Source of the DNA: Proteles cristata cristata
Taxonomy: Eukaryota > Chordata > Mammalia > Carnivora > Hyaenidae
Length of the DNA: 64,000 bases
Direction: 5' to 3'
Assembly (NCBI GenBank): GCA_017311185.1
Contig: JAESUZ010003375.1
Span: forward strand, 310,001 to 374,000
Notes under the pieces: model-generated
The model's database searches: none
Seen by the model: the letters and a program-made list of their open reading frames with translations, nothing else
What the model was told of the DNA's origin: nothing
Shown: positions 23,878 to 35,334 of the stretch, one piece after another
Numbering within the stretch: position 1 is the stretch's first letter
Layout of the letters: each line of letters starts with the position of its first letter
Program-made: the position numbers and the translations under genes

Positions 23878-25105
23878 TGTATTCATAAAAATTAAGTTAA
23901 AATGTCATAGTTATGTTATATATTTTTCTTCATGGCATTAGTAAAAAACATACTGATAATCCCACTTATAAAAATTGAAATTGGTTTTTTTTGCTCAGAT
24001 TTTTACCAAGAATTCTGAGTCCTTTTTAAGTTCAGCACAATGCTAAACACTGTAGAAAATGTAAGAAAGTTCATTGATAGTACCAGGACACAAGTGGTAT
24101 ACGTTCTAAAAAACAAATACAAATTTACTGTTTCATTTATTCTAATGATTCCTTTAACAAACATTGACTATCTTCTATATATCGGGCATCTCAGAGGCAA
24201 AAATATGGAAGATATACAAAAAAGTATAATATTTTACAGAATCTGTTTAGAGTGATCAGGAGTTTTATAGAAGAGTTGGTGTTGATCTGTGTGGGAGGGA
24301 ATATGATAGGCCAAAATGAAAAGGAAGATATTCTAGCACAGGTAATATTAGAAGCAAGGCATGCATGCCTGAGCATGCTTAAGGATATGTTTGAAGAATA
24401 GTGAATAGTTAAACAGGATTTTAGCTTAGATAACTGAGAGAACTGTGACAGATTAAGACTGCAGAGATGAGTCAATGACAAATTGTAGAATACTAGAAGA
24501 ATCTTTGCATTTAAGTTTGTACTGTACTCAGCAAGAAACTTGAGTTATATTTGTTTTAAAGTAGGATCTTGATTCGAGTTGTTATTTAGGAGAACTATTC
24601 TGATCACTTTAGTTAAGGCCTTTAATATTTTTATTGTGGATGTTATCTATATATATTGTATCGGTAGAAGGGGATTTAGAATAGAAGTAATAATTGCAGC
24701 CAAGGATGAGGAAGAAATTTTCAAAAGGAGAGAAAACATCACTTGCCTTAATGTCTTTGTCTCTCTTTAAGAATGAGAACATTTTAGCCCTGGAAGAGGA
24801 TTTTTAAGCCACTTGATTTGACCCTCATAACTTAGAGTTGAGGAAACTGGGAGTAAGACAGACCACCTAACTTGTTCACATGATTAGAACATATGATTGT
24901 TAATTGGCATCTGGAAATTCAGATACTGTAACTCTGAGCAGCATAATTCACTTTTATATTTGACAGTAAGACAAAACTGTTACAAAATAAGATTATATTG
25001 TGTATAACTGAATAGTTGCAGAACCTTTATTCAAAGTGATGAGCCATGTACTATCTCATTCACCCTAAATCCTTGATTCCTGATGACTAATATTAACACT
25101 GCATG
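23878..25105. other. SNCA: SNCA intron 5 end, mostly unique
   Basis: Intron sequence. A weak MIR-like piece (TTGAGGAAACTGGGAG, near 24838) is possible but too decayed to call. Nothing else recognised. Confidence 0.6.
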
Positions 25106-25133
25106 TTTTCTTTTTTATTTTCTTCATTATTAG
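25106..25133 (+). promoter_or_regulatory. SNCA: 3' splice site of SNCA intron 5
   Basis: A long T-rich tract from 25106 leads to ATTATTAG, with AG at 25132-25133. A possible branch site TATTAAC lies at 25091-25097, about 37 bases from the AG. This is a strong acceptor. Confidence 0.9.
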
Positions 25134-25166
25134 GAAGGGTATCAAGACTATGAACCTAAAGCATAA
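25134..25166 (+). CDS. SNCA: SNCA last coding exon, alpha-synuclein residues 131-140 and stop
   Basis: Ten codons read EGYQDYEPKA and end in TAA (25164-25166). They continue exon 5 in phase and complete a 140-residue protein of the normal length. Tyr133 and Tyr136, known phosphorylation and nitration sites, are present. The penultimate codon is AAA (Lys) at 25158-25160. Human and most mammals have Glu at position 139 as I recall, so the usual EPEA ending is EPKA here. That removes one acidic charge and adds a basic one at the extreme C-terminus. One G-to-A change in GAA would explain it. Intact splice sites, frame, stop and conserved 3'UTR argue against a pseudogene. A consensus error or a population variant cannot be excluded from one sequence. 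Confidence 0.97.
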   Translation, partial: EGYQDYEPKA

Positions 25167-25286
25167 GAAATACTTTTGTTCCCAGTTTCTTGAGATCTAC
25201 TGAGAGATGTTCCATCCTGTGCAAGTACTCAGTTCCAACGTGCCCAGTCATTACATTTTCTCAAAGTTTTTACAGTGTATTTTAAA

Positions 25287-25294
25287 CTCTTCCA
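25287..25294 (+). promoter_or_regulatory. SNCA: miR-7 target site position, weakened seed match
   Basis: The human 3'UTR has GTCTTCCA here, an 8-mer match to miR-7, a known repressor of SNCA. This window has CTCTTCCA. TCTTCC and the following A remain, so pairing drops from an 8-mer to a 7-mer-A1 type. The flanks (CCATCAGCAGTG after it) align with human, so the position is not in doubt. Confidence 0.7.
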
Positions 25295-25363
25295 TCAGCA
25301 GTGATTGAAATTATCTGTACCTGCCCTTGCTCAGCATTTCAGTGCTTCCCTCTCACTGAAGTG

Positions 25364-25369
25364 AATAAA
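25364..25369 (+). terminator. SNCA: candidate proximal polyadenylation signal AATAAA
   Basis: AATAAA lies about 200 bases after the stop codon, followed by a GU-rich stretch at 25381-25408 (TCTTTGTGTGCTGTGTGG). At this place human reads AATACA as I recall, so the perfect hexamer may be a carnivore gain. Use would give a very short 3'UTR lacking the miR-153 site. Use is inferred only. Confidence 0.5.
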
Positions 25370-25619
25370 TGGTAGCAGGGTCTTTGTGTGCTGTGTGGAT
25401 ATTGTGGCTTCAAATCTAAAATGTTAAATTAAAACACCTAAGTGACTACCACTTATTTCTAAATCTTCACTATTTTTTTGTTGCTGTTCTTGAGAAGTTG
25501 CAATTTATTATCATATATTATAAGATTTCTAGGTGTCTTCTAATGATTCTGTCTAAAGATAATGATGTATTGTGAAATTTGTTAATATATACAATACTTA
25601 AAAACATGTGAGCATGAAA

Positions 25620-25626
25620 CTATGCA
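25620..25626 (+). promoter_or_regulatory. SNCA: miR-153 target site, conserved
   Basis: CTATGCA is a perfect complement to miR-153 bases 2-8 and lies within the conserved context GCATGAAACTATGCACC. miR-153 is a known repressor of human SNCA through this position. Confidence 0.7.
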
Positions 25627-25759
25627 CCTATAAATATTAACTATGAAATTTTACTGTTTTGTGATGTGTTTTATTAACTTGTGTTTATATATAAATGGTG
25701 AAAATTAAAATGTCATCTCATTACAAAAATCTTATTTTTAATCCCATCTCATTTTAAGT

Positions 25760-25765
25760 AATAAA
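25760..25765 (+). terminator. SNCA: polyadenylation signal AATAAA, main candidate
   Basis: AATAAA occurs in the context CCCATCTCATTTTAAGTAATAAAATC, about 600 bases after the stop, aligning with a well-used human SNCA signal. Further AATAAA hexamers at 25889-25894 and 25983-25988 could end longer transcripts. Confidence 0.75.
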
Positions 25766-25982
25766 ATCTTGGTTATAACAATGTCAACTGAGAACTGCCA
25801 CAATTAAAGTTCTTGACAGTCATTTGGTGGAGAAGGAATTTTAGAAGAGTTAAGCAAACGAAATGGAACATTAACCCTTTACTCTGGCAATAAACTGAAG
25901 CAACACTACCCAAAGTATGAAAACATGGGTTCCAACGAACAGTGATTTTAAGAGATAATTATGGCTGTCTGCTTCAGATAGT

Positions 25983-25988
25983 AATAAA
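25983..25988 (+). terminator. SNCA: candidate distal polyadenylation signal
   Basis: AATAAA is the last hexamer before the conserved block fades and before the L1 copy that begins near 26150. Human long forms run on into other sequence, so the longest 3'UTR here probably differs. Confidence 0.4.
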
Positions 25989-26149
25989 ACATATTTGCAC
26001 ATTAAGGCTCTGAGAGAACCTGGTTAACTTTAACACAGCATTTTATTTTTATTATTTCTAAAAACACCCCGACCCCCCATCGCTCTCTAGGAAATGCCTT
26101 TCAACATTTTTTGGAACTACCAGAACATCACTGTAAGAAATGTCCATAC

Positions 26150-28125
26150 AAATGGATAAATTCCTAGAAATATATCCTTCAAAACTGAACCAGGAAGAAA
26201 TAGAAAATTTGAAAAAATGATTACTCGCAATAAAATTGATTTATTGATCAAAGAACTACCAACAAACAAAAGCATAGGACCAGATAGCTTCACAGGGGAA
26301 TTCTGCCAAATACTTAAAGAAAAGCTAATAACTGTTCTTCTCAAACTATTCCAAAAAATAGAAGAGAAAGGAAAGCTTCTAAGTTTATTCTGGGAGGCCA
26401 GCAGTACTCATTTCTCATCTACAGTTGCACCAAAAAGAATAAAATACCTAGAAATAAATTTAACTGAAGAGACAAAAAACTACTCTGAAAACTTTAAGTC
26501 ACTGGAAGAAAAAAATTAAACACTATACAAATAAATGGAAAGATATACTGTGTTCATGAATGGAAATTTTAATATATTAATTGTTCCAATACTACCCAAA
26601 GTCATATACAGATTCAATTCACATCAAAATGCCAAGGGCATTTTTCACAGAACTAGAACAAAGAGTCCTAAAATGTTTATGGACCATAAATGAGCCTGAA
26701 CAGCCAAAGCAATCCTGAGAAATAAGAACAATGCTGAAGGTATAATGCTCCCTGATTTCAAGCTACATTACAAAACTATAATAATAACAGTGATACGGTA
26801 TGGCACAAAAACAGACACCTAGATCAGTGGACTAGAATAGAGAGCCCAGAAATAAACCTATGCTTATATGGTCAATCTATGAGAAAGGAGGCAAGAATAC
26901 AAAATGAGGAAAAGACTGCCTCTTTAATAGTGTCAAGAAAACGAGAACACTATCTTAAACATATACAAAACGAAATTCAAACTCTGGTTTCTCTTCAAAT
27001 CGTATAAATCTTTCGCCTTTTACAAAAAGAAATTCAAAATGGACTAAAGACTTGAACATAAGACCTGAAACCATGAAACTTCTAGAAGTAAACATAGGCA
27101 GTAACTTCTTTGACACTGATCTTAACAATATATTTTTGGGTCACTTTCCTCATGCGAGGGCAAGAAAAAAAATAAACTATTGAGACTATACCAAAATAAA
27201 AAGCTTTTGCACAGTGAAGGAAACCATCAACAAAATAAAAAGGCAGCTTAGTGAATGGGAGAATATATTTGCAAGTGATATATCTGATAAGGGGCTAATA
27301 CCCAAAATATATAAAGAAATTCTTCAATGAAAAGTCCAATAATAATGGGTACAGTACCTACATAAACAGTTTCCAAAGAAGACATCCAGATGGTCAACAG
27401 ACACATGAAAAGATGTTCAACATCACTCATCATCAGGGAAATGTAAATCAAAAGCACAATGAGATATTACCTAACCCCTGTCAATGGTGAAGAATAAAGA
27501 AGAAATAAAAAGTGTTGGCAAGGATGTGGGACAAAAGGAACACTTGTGCACTGTTGATGGGAATGAAAATTAGTACAGCCAGTCTGGAAAACAGTATGGA
27601 GTTTCTTCGCAAAATTAAAAATGGAAGTACCATATGACTTAGCAATTCCACTACTGGGTATTTAGCCAAAAGGAAAAATAAAAGAAAAAGAAAACCACCA
27701 TTCAAAAAGATGCATGCTGTTTATTACAGCATTATTTATAATATCCAAGATATAGAAGCATTCCAAGTATTCTTTGATAGATGAACAGATAAAGAAGATG
27801 TGGTATATGGAATATTAGTTATAAAAAGATGAGATCTTCTTGTATCAACATGGATGGACCTAGAGGGTATTATGCTAAGTGAATTAAGTCAGAGAAAGAC
27901 AAATGCCATCTTATTTTACTTACATGTGGAATCTAAAAAACAAAACAAATGAAGAAATAACAACAAAAACAAACCCAGACTCTTAAATACAGAAAACAAA
28001 CTGGTGGTTGCCAGAGCAGAGGTGGGTAGGAGAATGGGTAAAGTAGGTAAAAGAGATTATGAGACAAACTTTGAGTTATAAAATAAGTCATGGAGATGCA
28101 AAGTACAGCATAAGGTATATAATTA
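26150..28125 (+). mobile_element. L1-d: 5'-truncated LINE-1 just downstream of SNCA, internal deletion
   Basis: It begins in ORF2 (AATGGATAAATTCCTAGAAA). At about 26415 it jumps from the start of the polymerase core (GAGGCCAGCAGTACTC) to the thumb region (TTGCACCAAAAAGAATAAAA), so the catalytic core is missing. It continues through the ORF2 C-terminus (AGACCTGAAACCATGAAACT, 27061) and the 3' part (GGTGGTTGCCAGAGCAGAGG, 28002), fading near 28125. It is in the same direction as SNCA and starts about 140 bases after the last candidate SNCA poly(A) signal. Confidence 0.85.
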
Positions 28126-29289
28126 ATGGAAAAATATTGATTCTCTAAATGTATAAAAATCTTATGACTTTTAAATTCTGCTACCTATATGAGTCTCAGG
28201 ATACATTTTTAAAGAAAAGTTTTCTATTTAGGAAAGATGCATTAACTCCCCAAGGGTGCTGACAGTGAATTTGACTATGAAAACCCTATATAAATTAATT
28301 GAAAAACTATTTGGTTTACCTTGTTAGTTATTCAGGAGAAAAATAGCAGTCCTTTTTAAAGTTCCCAGTAGAAAGCATATTTTTAAGTAAGAAGATTCTA
28401 GAGGTGCTAGGCAGTTCGTATGTGATTGTGAGTAATTTGATGTATATTGGGCATTGGCAAGGAACGAAAAAGGAATGAGTATGACTATAAGCATGATTTC
28501 CATAGAAACTTCCATTTTTGCCTAATTGAAAAGAGACCATTATGAGTGTTAAACTGCCTATGTGGTCTTAAACTGGAAAGAAATTAGGTATCTTGTTTGA
28601 TTTTGGCACATTAATGTGTATTTTTAATTAGGAAAACAACATGAAAAACTAAAATATCTTTGTTCAAAAAGCATTCTAGTACTAATATACACCAATGGTG
28701 GTTATATTGTACCATGCACTTAAACAAAAAGTTAAGACACACAAGCCTTTTCAGGAAGCTTATCTCCTAGCCACTGCTGAGGCATCCACCTGAGAAGTGA
28801 CCTGAAACTCTGGTTCTAAGTTTATTTTGCAGATACCATTCTCTCAATGATAGAGTTATTTAGTCTCATATGACTCTATGGGGCTTTAACAAAACAAGTC
28901 AGGGTGGGCTTTGGCACCCAAATGGCAACATAACTATCTAATACATAGTTTGGCCTTATAAGTTGGATTTCTTTCAAAACCTCCCCGCTGTGTGAGATGC
29001 AAAATATGTTTACTCATCTTTCCAGCTCATGGTCTAGGCAACTATTGGATTAAATATACACATACCTCAAGGACAACAATTAATTCTCAGGGATAGTGCT
29101 GTCTACATCCATACTGAGGAAGAAAAGCACATTTTTCTACAAGCAAACTCTAAAGACTTCTCTGTCCATTGTACTGACACTACTCTGTTTTTATCCAGGA
29201 TGAGTCATCTCAGTGTTTTCTTTCTGTCTTGGGCAGGAGGGCAATGGGGATAGCATTTCCCTGTGAGCTCTGCCTCTGCCATTGGGAAT
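28126..29289. other. intergenic sequence, nothing recognised
   Basis: Moderately AT-rich unique DNA downstream of SNCA; no repeat, ORF or RNA gene recognised. Confidence 0.6.
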
Positions 29290-29520
29290 ATGTTTTTATT
29301 ACTGTGTCAAATATAAACTTAAGTGATTATCAATATTAGCTCATTTAATTCTTAAAACAACCCTAAGAAGCTATATTATCCTCATTTTATACATGAGTAA
29401 ATTGAGGTTCCTGCAGGCTAAGTGACTTTCTCTTAGCCATATGGCTAGTAAGTGGCAGAGCCAGAAGTCCCAATTATTATAGGGCCAGAGTCTATGTTCT
29501 CAGCCTCTAGCCCACATTGT
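29290..29520 (-). mobile_element. MIR SINE, antisense
   Basis: The order of blocks is the MIR complement: AGCTCATTTAATTCTTAAAA, CCTCATTTTATACATGAGTA, AAGTGACTTTCTCTTAGCCA, GCTAGTAAGTGGCAGAGCCA, then AGAGTCTATGTTCTCAG. Well preserved for a MIR. Confidence 0.9.
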
Positions 29521-30789
29521 CTCTCAGAGTGAGAACAGACAGCTATGTAAGAGAACCCTCTAGAAATTTAGGGGCTGGAGTAGTGGCCCTGCTTTTCTAC
29601 ATATAATTATTAGAATATTTCTATTTTTCTTCAGATACCTATGTGTAGAGTAAGTGATACTCATATATATATATATGGAGATATTTCTAATTCTAAGACA
29701 AATTAGCCAGACTCCGATTCCACCGATTGACATCCCCTTGTAATTATTTAACTGTGAATATCCTGACAATAGAACTAAGTTATTTATTTTTAGTAGAAAA
29801 TACAAATATTAATAAGTAAAAAGCAGTCCTCAGTAGGGTACACTTTATCATTTTTTTCTGTTCAATCACAGGCCTTCTGTCAAATGGCATATACATACGC
29901 CACACACAAAGTATACATATGTATCATACAAGTAGTATTTTCAATGATACATACTTAGTATCATAATGCCTGAATTTATAAATAAATAAACTGGAAAGGG
30001 CAAGCATTAAGAATTTGTATTTTTAAGTATTGACACCTTAACATTTCATAATACTTTGAGTTTCTAGGTATATTTTTTGATTCAGTAACACTGCATTTTA
30101 ATATTTGAGTAAGCCTAGATTTAAATAATCCAAAATCAATAGAATAAATGTAACACACACTGTTTGAAAATATAGTATTAGTTCTGACATTTCTTGTATA
30201 ACTACTTAAGATATCCTTTACCATTTCTTTGTAGCTACATGCTATCTTTGATTATTTTAAGTCCAATAACACAGATGGTATTTTGGAAGTAGTTAAAAAA
30301 ATGTTTCTTCAAAAGGCCAAAGTTTGAGCCTCTAATAACTTTTGCTGATATAATATACTTCTAAAGTCAGGTGGGATTGCATAGGGGATTTCCAAAGTTG
30401 TCCTGCATCTAGAAGTTAATATACTGGGATTGTTTCTTTTATGAACCCTATGAAAATTTATCCTCAATTTCCCTTAAAGGTCAATGACCAGAAATTTTCA
30501 CTGTTTCTATGGCAACACAGCAAGCTATGGTGCCTTGGAAATGTGCTGCATTTTAATTAGGTTCCTCTAGGGCTTCCTAACTGCCTTTTGTAGGTAAACT
30601 AAATACCAGGTTGCCCTATATCTTGCAGTGAGATAAACGCTAACCCATGTCTGCAAATGTCAAAGCTAAGCTTGGCTCCCATGAAGTAAAATCTAAACAA
30701 GTAATAGTAGCAAGCCTATGTGTTTATCTTAGAAAATAATATAATACTTTTTACCTAGAATAGTCAAGGATGTTTGCTTAATTAAGCTG
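29521..30789. other. intergenic sequence, nothing recognised
   Basis: Unique AT-rich DNA with a short (TA)n run near 29662-29675. Confidence 0.6.
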
Positions 30790-31035
30790 ACAGAAGTAGT
30801 AGGAAGAATATTGGATTTAAAACCAATCTATGTAGGCTGACTCTCAGCTATGTCACTTCCTACCTTTTTTACTTTGAGCAAGTTACTTAATCTCTCAGTG
30901 CCTCTATTTCCTTGTCTGTCAAAAACATAATAATAGTAGTGCCTCAGAGCGTTGTTATATGGATTAAATTAGTTAATATAAGTAGAATACTTAGAAATAT
31001 GCCTAGCCCATAGTCCATGATCAATGAATTAGTGA
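30790..31035 (+). mobile_element. MIR SINE, sense
   Basis: Sense MIR blocks: TTGGATTTAAAACCAATC, CAGCTATGTCACTTCCTACC, TTTGAGCAAGTTACTTAATC, CTCAGTGCCTCTATTTCC, GATTAAATTAGTTAATA. A short TAG-rich run follows (31040-31080). Confidence 0.85.
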
Positions 31036-31166
31036 TGCTATTAGTAGTAGTAGCACCAGTAGTGTGGTAGCAGTAGTAGTATACACTGTATTTTTCAAGG
31101 CCAATAAGAAATATTTAAAATATTCAGATATTTTCATTTATATCTTCTCTGAATATGAAACTATTA

Positions 31167-32735
31167 ATAGCCAAAGTAATCTCAAGAAATAAGAACAAAG
31201 CTGGAAGCATCACACTTCCTGACTTCAAATTGTATTACAAAACTGTAGCAATGAAACCAGTACAATATTGCACTAGAACAGTATAGATCAATGGAATAGA
31301 ATACAGAGCGCAGAAATAAACCCCTGCCTGTATGGTCAACTAAGTTGCAATAAAGCAGCCAAGAATATAAAATGAGGAAAGGACAGTTTTTTCAACAGCC
31401 ACATGCAAAAGAATGAAACTGGACCACTACCTTACACTACACATAAAAATGAACTCAAAATGTATTAAAGACTTAAGTATAAGACTAGAAACCATAAAAC
31501 TTTAGAAGGAAATGTAGGCTATACATGGTTTGACATCAGTCTTAACAATGAATTTTTTAGATCTGACACCAAAAGCAAAAGTAACATATGCAAAAATAAA
31601 CAAGTGGGACTTCATAAAACTAAAAAGTTTCTGTACAGCAAAGGAAACCATTAACAAAATGAAAAGGCCATCTAATGAATGGGTGAAAACATTTGCAAAT
31701 CCTATATCTGATAAAGAGTTAATATCCAAAATATATAAAGAACTCACAGAACTCAAAAACAATATGATTTAAAACTGGGCAGAGGATCTGAATAGACATT
31801 TTTCTGAAGAAGATATATAGATAGCCAACAGCTACATGGAGAAGTGTTCAGCATCACTAATTATCACGGAAATCAACCACAATGAAATATCACCTCACAT
31901 CTGTTACAATGGCTATCTATTATCAAAAATACTAGGCAATAACAAACATTGGAAAAGATGTGGAGAAAACAAAATTTTTGTGCACTGTTGGTGGGATGTA
32001 CCTGGTGTGGGCACTATGGAAAACAATGTGATGTTTCCTCAAAAAATTAAAAATAGTACTACCGTACGATTGGCAATTCCACTTCTAAGTATTTATCTGA
32101 AGGAAATAAAAACACTATCTTAAAAATATATGTGCTTCCCATGTTCATTGCAGGATTATTTATAGTAGACAAGGTATGGAAGCAACCTCCATGTCCATGA
32201 ATGGATGAGTGGATAAAGAAAATATGATGTGATATGTTTATATAGTGAAATATTATTCAGCCATAAAAAAAGAAGTAAATCTTGCCATTTGAGACAATTT
32301 GGGTATCATGCTAAGTGAAATAAGACAGATGAAGATAAATACAGTATGCTCTTACTTAAATGTAGAATCTAAAATAGCAGTGGAATTTATACATACAGAA
32401 AATACACAGGTGAGTGGAGGGCGTAGGTGTAAAGTCAAGAAAGGTAGTCAAAAAATATAAAGTTTCAGCTATAAAATGAGTAAGTCATGGGGATGTAATA
32501 TACAATATTCTGACTATAGTTAATAATATTATATGTTTGAAAATTACTAAAAAGTAGATCTTAAAAGTTTTCATCACAAGAAATAAAATTTGTAACTGTA
32601 TATGGTAAAGGATATTAACTAGGTTTATTATAATCATTTTACAATATATGCAAATATTAAATAACTATATTGTACCCCTGAAACTAATTTTATGTTAACT
32701 ATATCCCACAAATAAATTTATATTTGTATTAAAAA
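31167..32735 (+). mobile_element. L1-e: 5'-truncated old LINE-1, sense
   Basis: It starts in ORF2 (ATAGCCAAAGTAATCTCAAG), runs through the C-terminal region (TTCTGTACAGCAAAGGAAACC near 31629; CTCATGTC-type 3' blocks) and the 3'UTR (TTGTACCCCTGAAACTAATT), and ends near AATAAATTTATATTTGTATT. More diverged than L1-c. Confidence 0.85.
31530..32123 (+). pseudogene. L1-e ORF2 C-terminal remnants
   Basis: Two open stretches (31530-31772 and 31836-32123) carry L1 ORF2 C-terminal sequence, for example [20 protein letters not shown]. They are separated by stops and frame changes; no host gene is indicated. Confidence 0.75.
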
Positions 32736-34514
32736 ACAGTAATCAGGATTAGGATGATGGTAGAAACACTTAGGAAACTTGAACAGAAGCTATGGGAGCA
32801 TTTTCATGGTTTAATAACCAGTATTGGATATTAGTAACTATTAACTAGCACCGAAATACATTGGGAAAGTAATTTGGTGAATATGCACCAAAACTATAAA
32901 TACTAGCTTTATAGAGCACATCTGTCTTTAGATTCAGCTATCCTCATCAAGCCACATTATCTTCATATTGAAGTGATGTATTTTTGCTATTTATATTTAT
33001 ACAATATAGTCACTGATTTTGATTCTGATCACCAGAAAAAAGGAGAAGCATATATAAAATTAAAATGCACTGTTCCAAAACAGGTTATCATTAACCACAG
33101 GGAGATGAAAAAGGCACTTGAATCCCCATCAATTTCCCAAATCTCACCCATTCCCTAATATCTTCCCCCAAACATCTGCCATTTGGTAGGTTCATCTTGG
33201 ACCCAAAATATATGCACCATTTTACCTGACAACTTCTGCATTACACTAGAAGCAACAGAAATACCAGCAATCAAATGGTTCCAGGAAAGGTACTGTTTCT
33301 CTTTATGTCTTTAATGAGTCCCTGGATATCATTGTTCCAAAAGAGCAAGTGAGCTGGTAAAATACTGTCAGATTATCCTCCATAGCAAATACTAAATATC
33401 CATCAGTAGGACAATGCACACTTGTCCTTTTACCCTCTGGACTGTTTGACACAGACTAGGGAACTAAATTATAGTAGCAGAAAATTATTATTCAGTACTG
33501 TATTTCCTAACAAAAATCAACTCTTGTGGTAAAAATAACCAAAAACTAAATCCAGACAGATGAGCATCTAGAACATATTATTTGTCATACAAGACCTCTC
33601 CCTAATCTCTATGAAAATGGCTAAAGCAAGTTTTGTGAGGCTGCCACGCATTTGTAATTCAGCAGGACCGACTCCTGCTGTTGAAGATGAAGCGCCATGT
33701 TGAATGATGAGAAGTCTGGCAAGTTGTTTTGGCAAACGTCCCCAGCAATAAGCCACGGGTACCCTTAGTGGCTTGTACCAAGCATTTAACTAGGCCACTT
33801 GCCTGAAAATTATGAGCAAAAGTGTAAAGCTGAGATAAAGACCTTCTTCATGATTCTTTAAATCTCATCTGAACCAGAAGAAAATATATGATTGTAAGCC
33901 ATTGTCAATTATGTGGTATTGATAACTGATTCTGAGCTCTAATTATCACAGCAATGTTTAGATATGAAACAGTGTATACTCAGTGACCTTCTAATAAGAA
34001 GTTTGGAACAATTCAAAGTCATGTCCAAGAACAGCTCTACAAATCAATTAAGGAGTTTGATCTGGCTGTTTCGTTACTGCCCATGGTGAGGATAGACATT
34101 CTACTGCCACACTCTGTTGCGTTTTTCACTATCAGCCTGAGTTCCAGGTCATTAGACATAGCTTTCCATCATCGTTTTCATGCCAATAGTTCCTGAATGC
34201 ACTAGCAATAGCTTGGTCAAAGTAATTCTTTCTGGAATAAAAATGATTTTCACATAATAGACACCTTTTTATAGATGATAACTCATATTGACAGTTTGTA
34301 ATTGACTTGAATTCCTCGAGCTATTTCTTTACTGACAAACGTTCCCATCCCTGCTCCCACACACACCCATCACTAGTTTAAGACACAGCAATCTATAATC
34401 TTGCATGCTTAACTGTAGAATACATTCAATATGAAGGTGTTGATGTTTAATCTTTAACACTTAATATCAGGATTGTGTTCCTGACTCTGAATGTATTTAT
34501 CATTTATATCAAAT
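32736..34514. other. intergenic sequence, unassigned, possible old ERV texture
   Basis: Less AT-rich than the surroundings, especially 33600-34200. A 62-codon open stretch on the - strand (33568-33756) has no family I recognise. The region could be a decayed antisense endogenous retrovirus, but no named motif was found. Confidence 0.4.
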
Positions 34515-34526
34515 ATACCTCCAACA

Positions 34527-34735
34527 GGGATGCCTGGGTGGCTCAATTGGTTAAGCATCTGACTTCAGCTCAGGTCATGATCTCACAGTTCGTGAGTTCA
34601 AGCCCCACATCCGGCTCTGTGCTGACAGCTCAGAGCCTGGAGCCTGTTTCAGATTCTGCGTCTCCCTTTCTCTCTGATCTTCCCCTGCCCACACTGTCTC
34701 TCTCTCTTTCAGAAATAAATAAAAACATTAAAAAA
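34527..34735 (+). mobile_element. SINEC (felid, older type)
   Basis: Complete copy: GGGATGCCTGGGTGGCTCAATTGG head, TGTGCTGACAGCTCAGAGCC, AGAAATAAATAAAAACATT tail. Perfect 12-base target duplication ATACCTCCAACA (34515-34526, 34736-34747). Confidence 0.95.
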
Positions 34736-35128
34736 ATACCTCCAACAAAGTCAGACAAGAATTACAACAAAACAAACGAACCATCAAACCAATAAACAAA
34801 AAAACCATCACAATGAATTGTAAAATAAGGCTGAAATTTTTTAAGTGACAAATTAGCTATAGAGAGTTGATAAATAAGTCTACTGAGAATATGGTGTGGA
34901 GTAATATATTTACACCCTACACTGAGATCTAAGTTTGTTCGTAGCACTATGTGAATGGGAAACACAAGGACTATATAATTTTCAGTGTCTACAGAAGGAA
35001 GTTATTTTGTTGATGGGGGTGGTTATTATTACTTTGCAGAGAGATAGAAAAATCCCTTTAATTTTCCCTGTTTTTATATCCAGTATAAATTTATCACCAA
35101 ATAACTATTTTAAAAACAAAACACAGCA

Positions 35129-35334
35129 GAGCACCTAGGTGGCTCAGTCAGTTAAGCATCCAACTTCGGCTTGGGTCATGATCTCACGGTCTGTGAGTTC
35201 AAGCCCCACGTCAGGCTCTGTGCTGAAAGCTCAGAGCCTGGAGCCTGCTTTAAATTCTGTGCCTCCCTCTCTCTCTGCCCCTCCCACGCTCATGTTCTGT
35301 CTCTCTCAAGAATAAATAAATATTTAAAAATTGT
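35129..35334 (+). mobile_element. SINEC (felid, older type), host of a second SINE
   Basis: The head is AGAGCACCTAGGTGGCTCAGTC, then TGTGCTGAAAGCTCAGAGCC, and the tail AATAAATAAATATTTAAAAA. A younger SINE inserted in its tail at 35335. Confidence 0.95.

Larger units (their letters stand above)
25167..25785 (+). other. SNCA: SNCA 3'UTR, main part
   Basis: From the stop codon on, the sequence tracks the human SNCA 3'UTR as I recall it: the stretch after the stop, CCATCAGCAGTGATTGAA, the GU-rich block near 25381, CACCTAAGTGACTACCACTT, TATTATAAGATTT and ATGAAACTATGCACCTATAA. Such conservation is expected of a regulated 3'UTR that controls mRNA stability, localisation and microRNA response. The right edge is placed 20 bases past the AATAAA at 25760, the counterpart of a commonly used human site. 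Longer forms could reach AATAAA at 25889 or 25983. No repeat interrupts this stretch. Confidence 0.85.

Noticed and set aside
23878..25105. Possible extra SNCA exon in intron 5
   Set aside because: Short open stretches exist, but none has paired splice sites and similarity to synuclein sequence.
25134..25166. Possibility that the SNCA segments are a processed pseudogene
   Set aside because: Exon 5 and the last exon are separated by a true intron with good splice sites, the frame is open, and the 3'UTR is conserved.
34527..34620. tRNA-like A and B boxes here and in the other SINE heads
   Set aside because: These are SINE heads derived from tRNA-Lys. They lack a full acceptor stem and continue into SINE bodies, so no tRNA gene is called.
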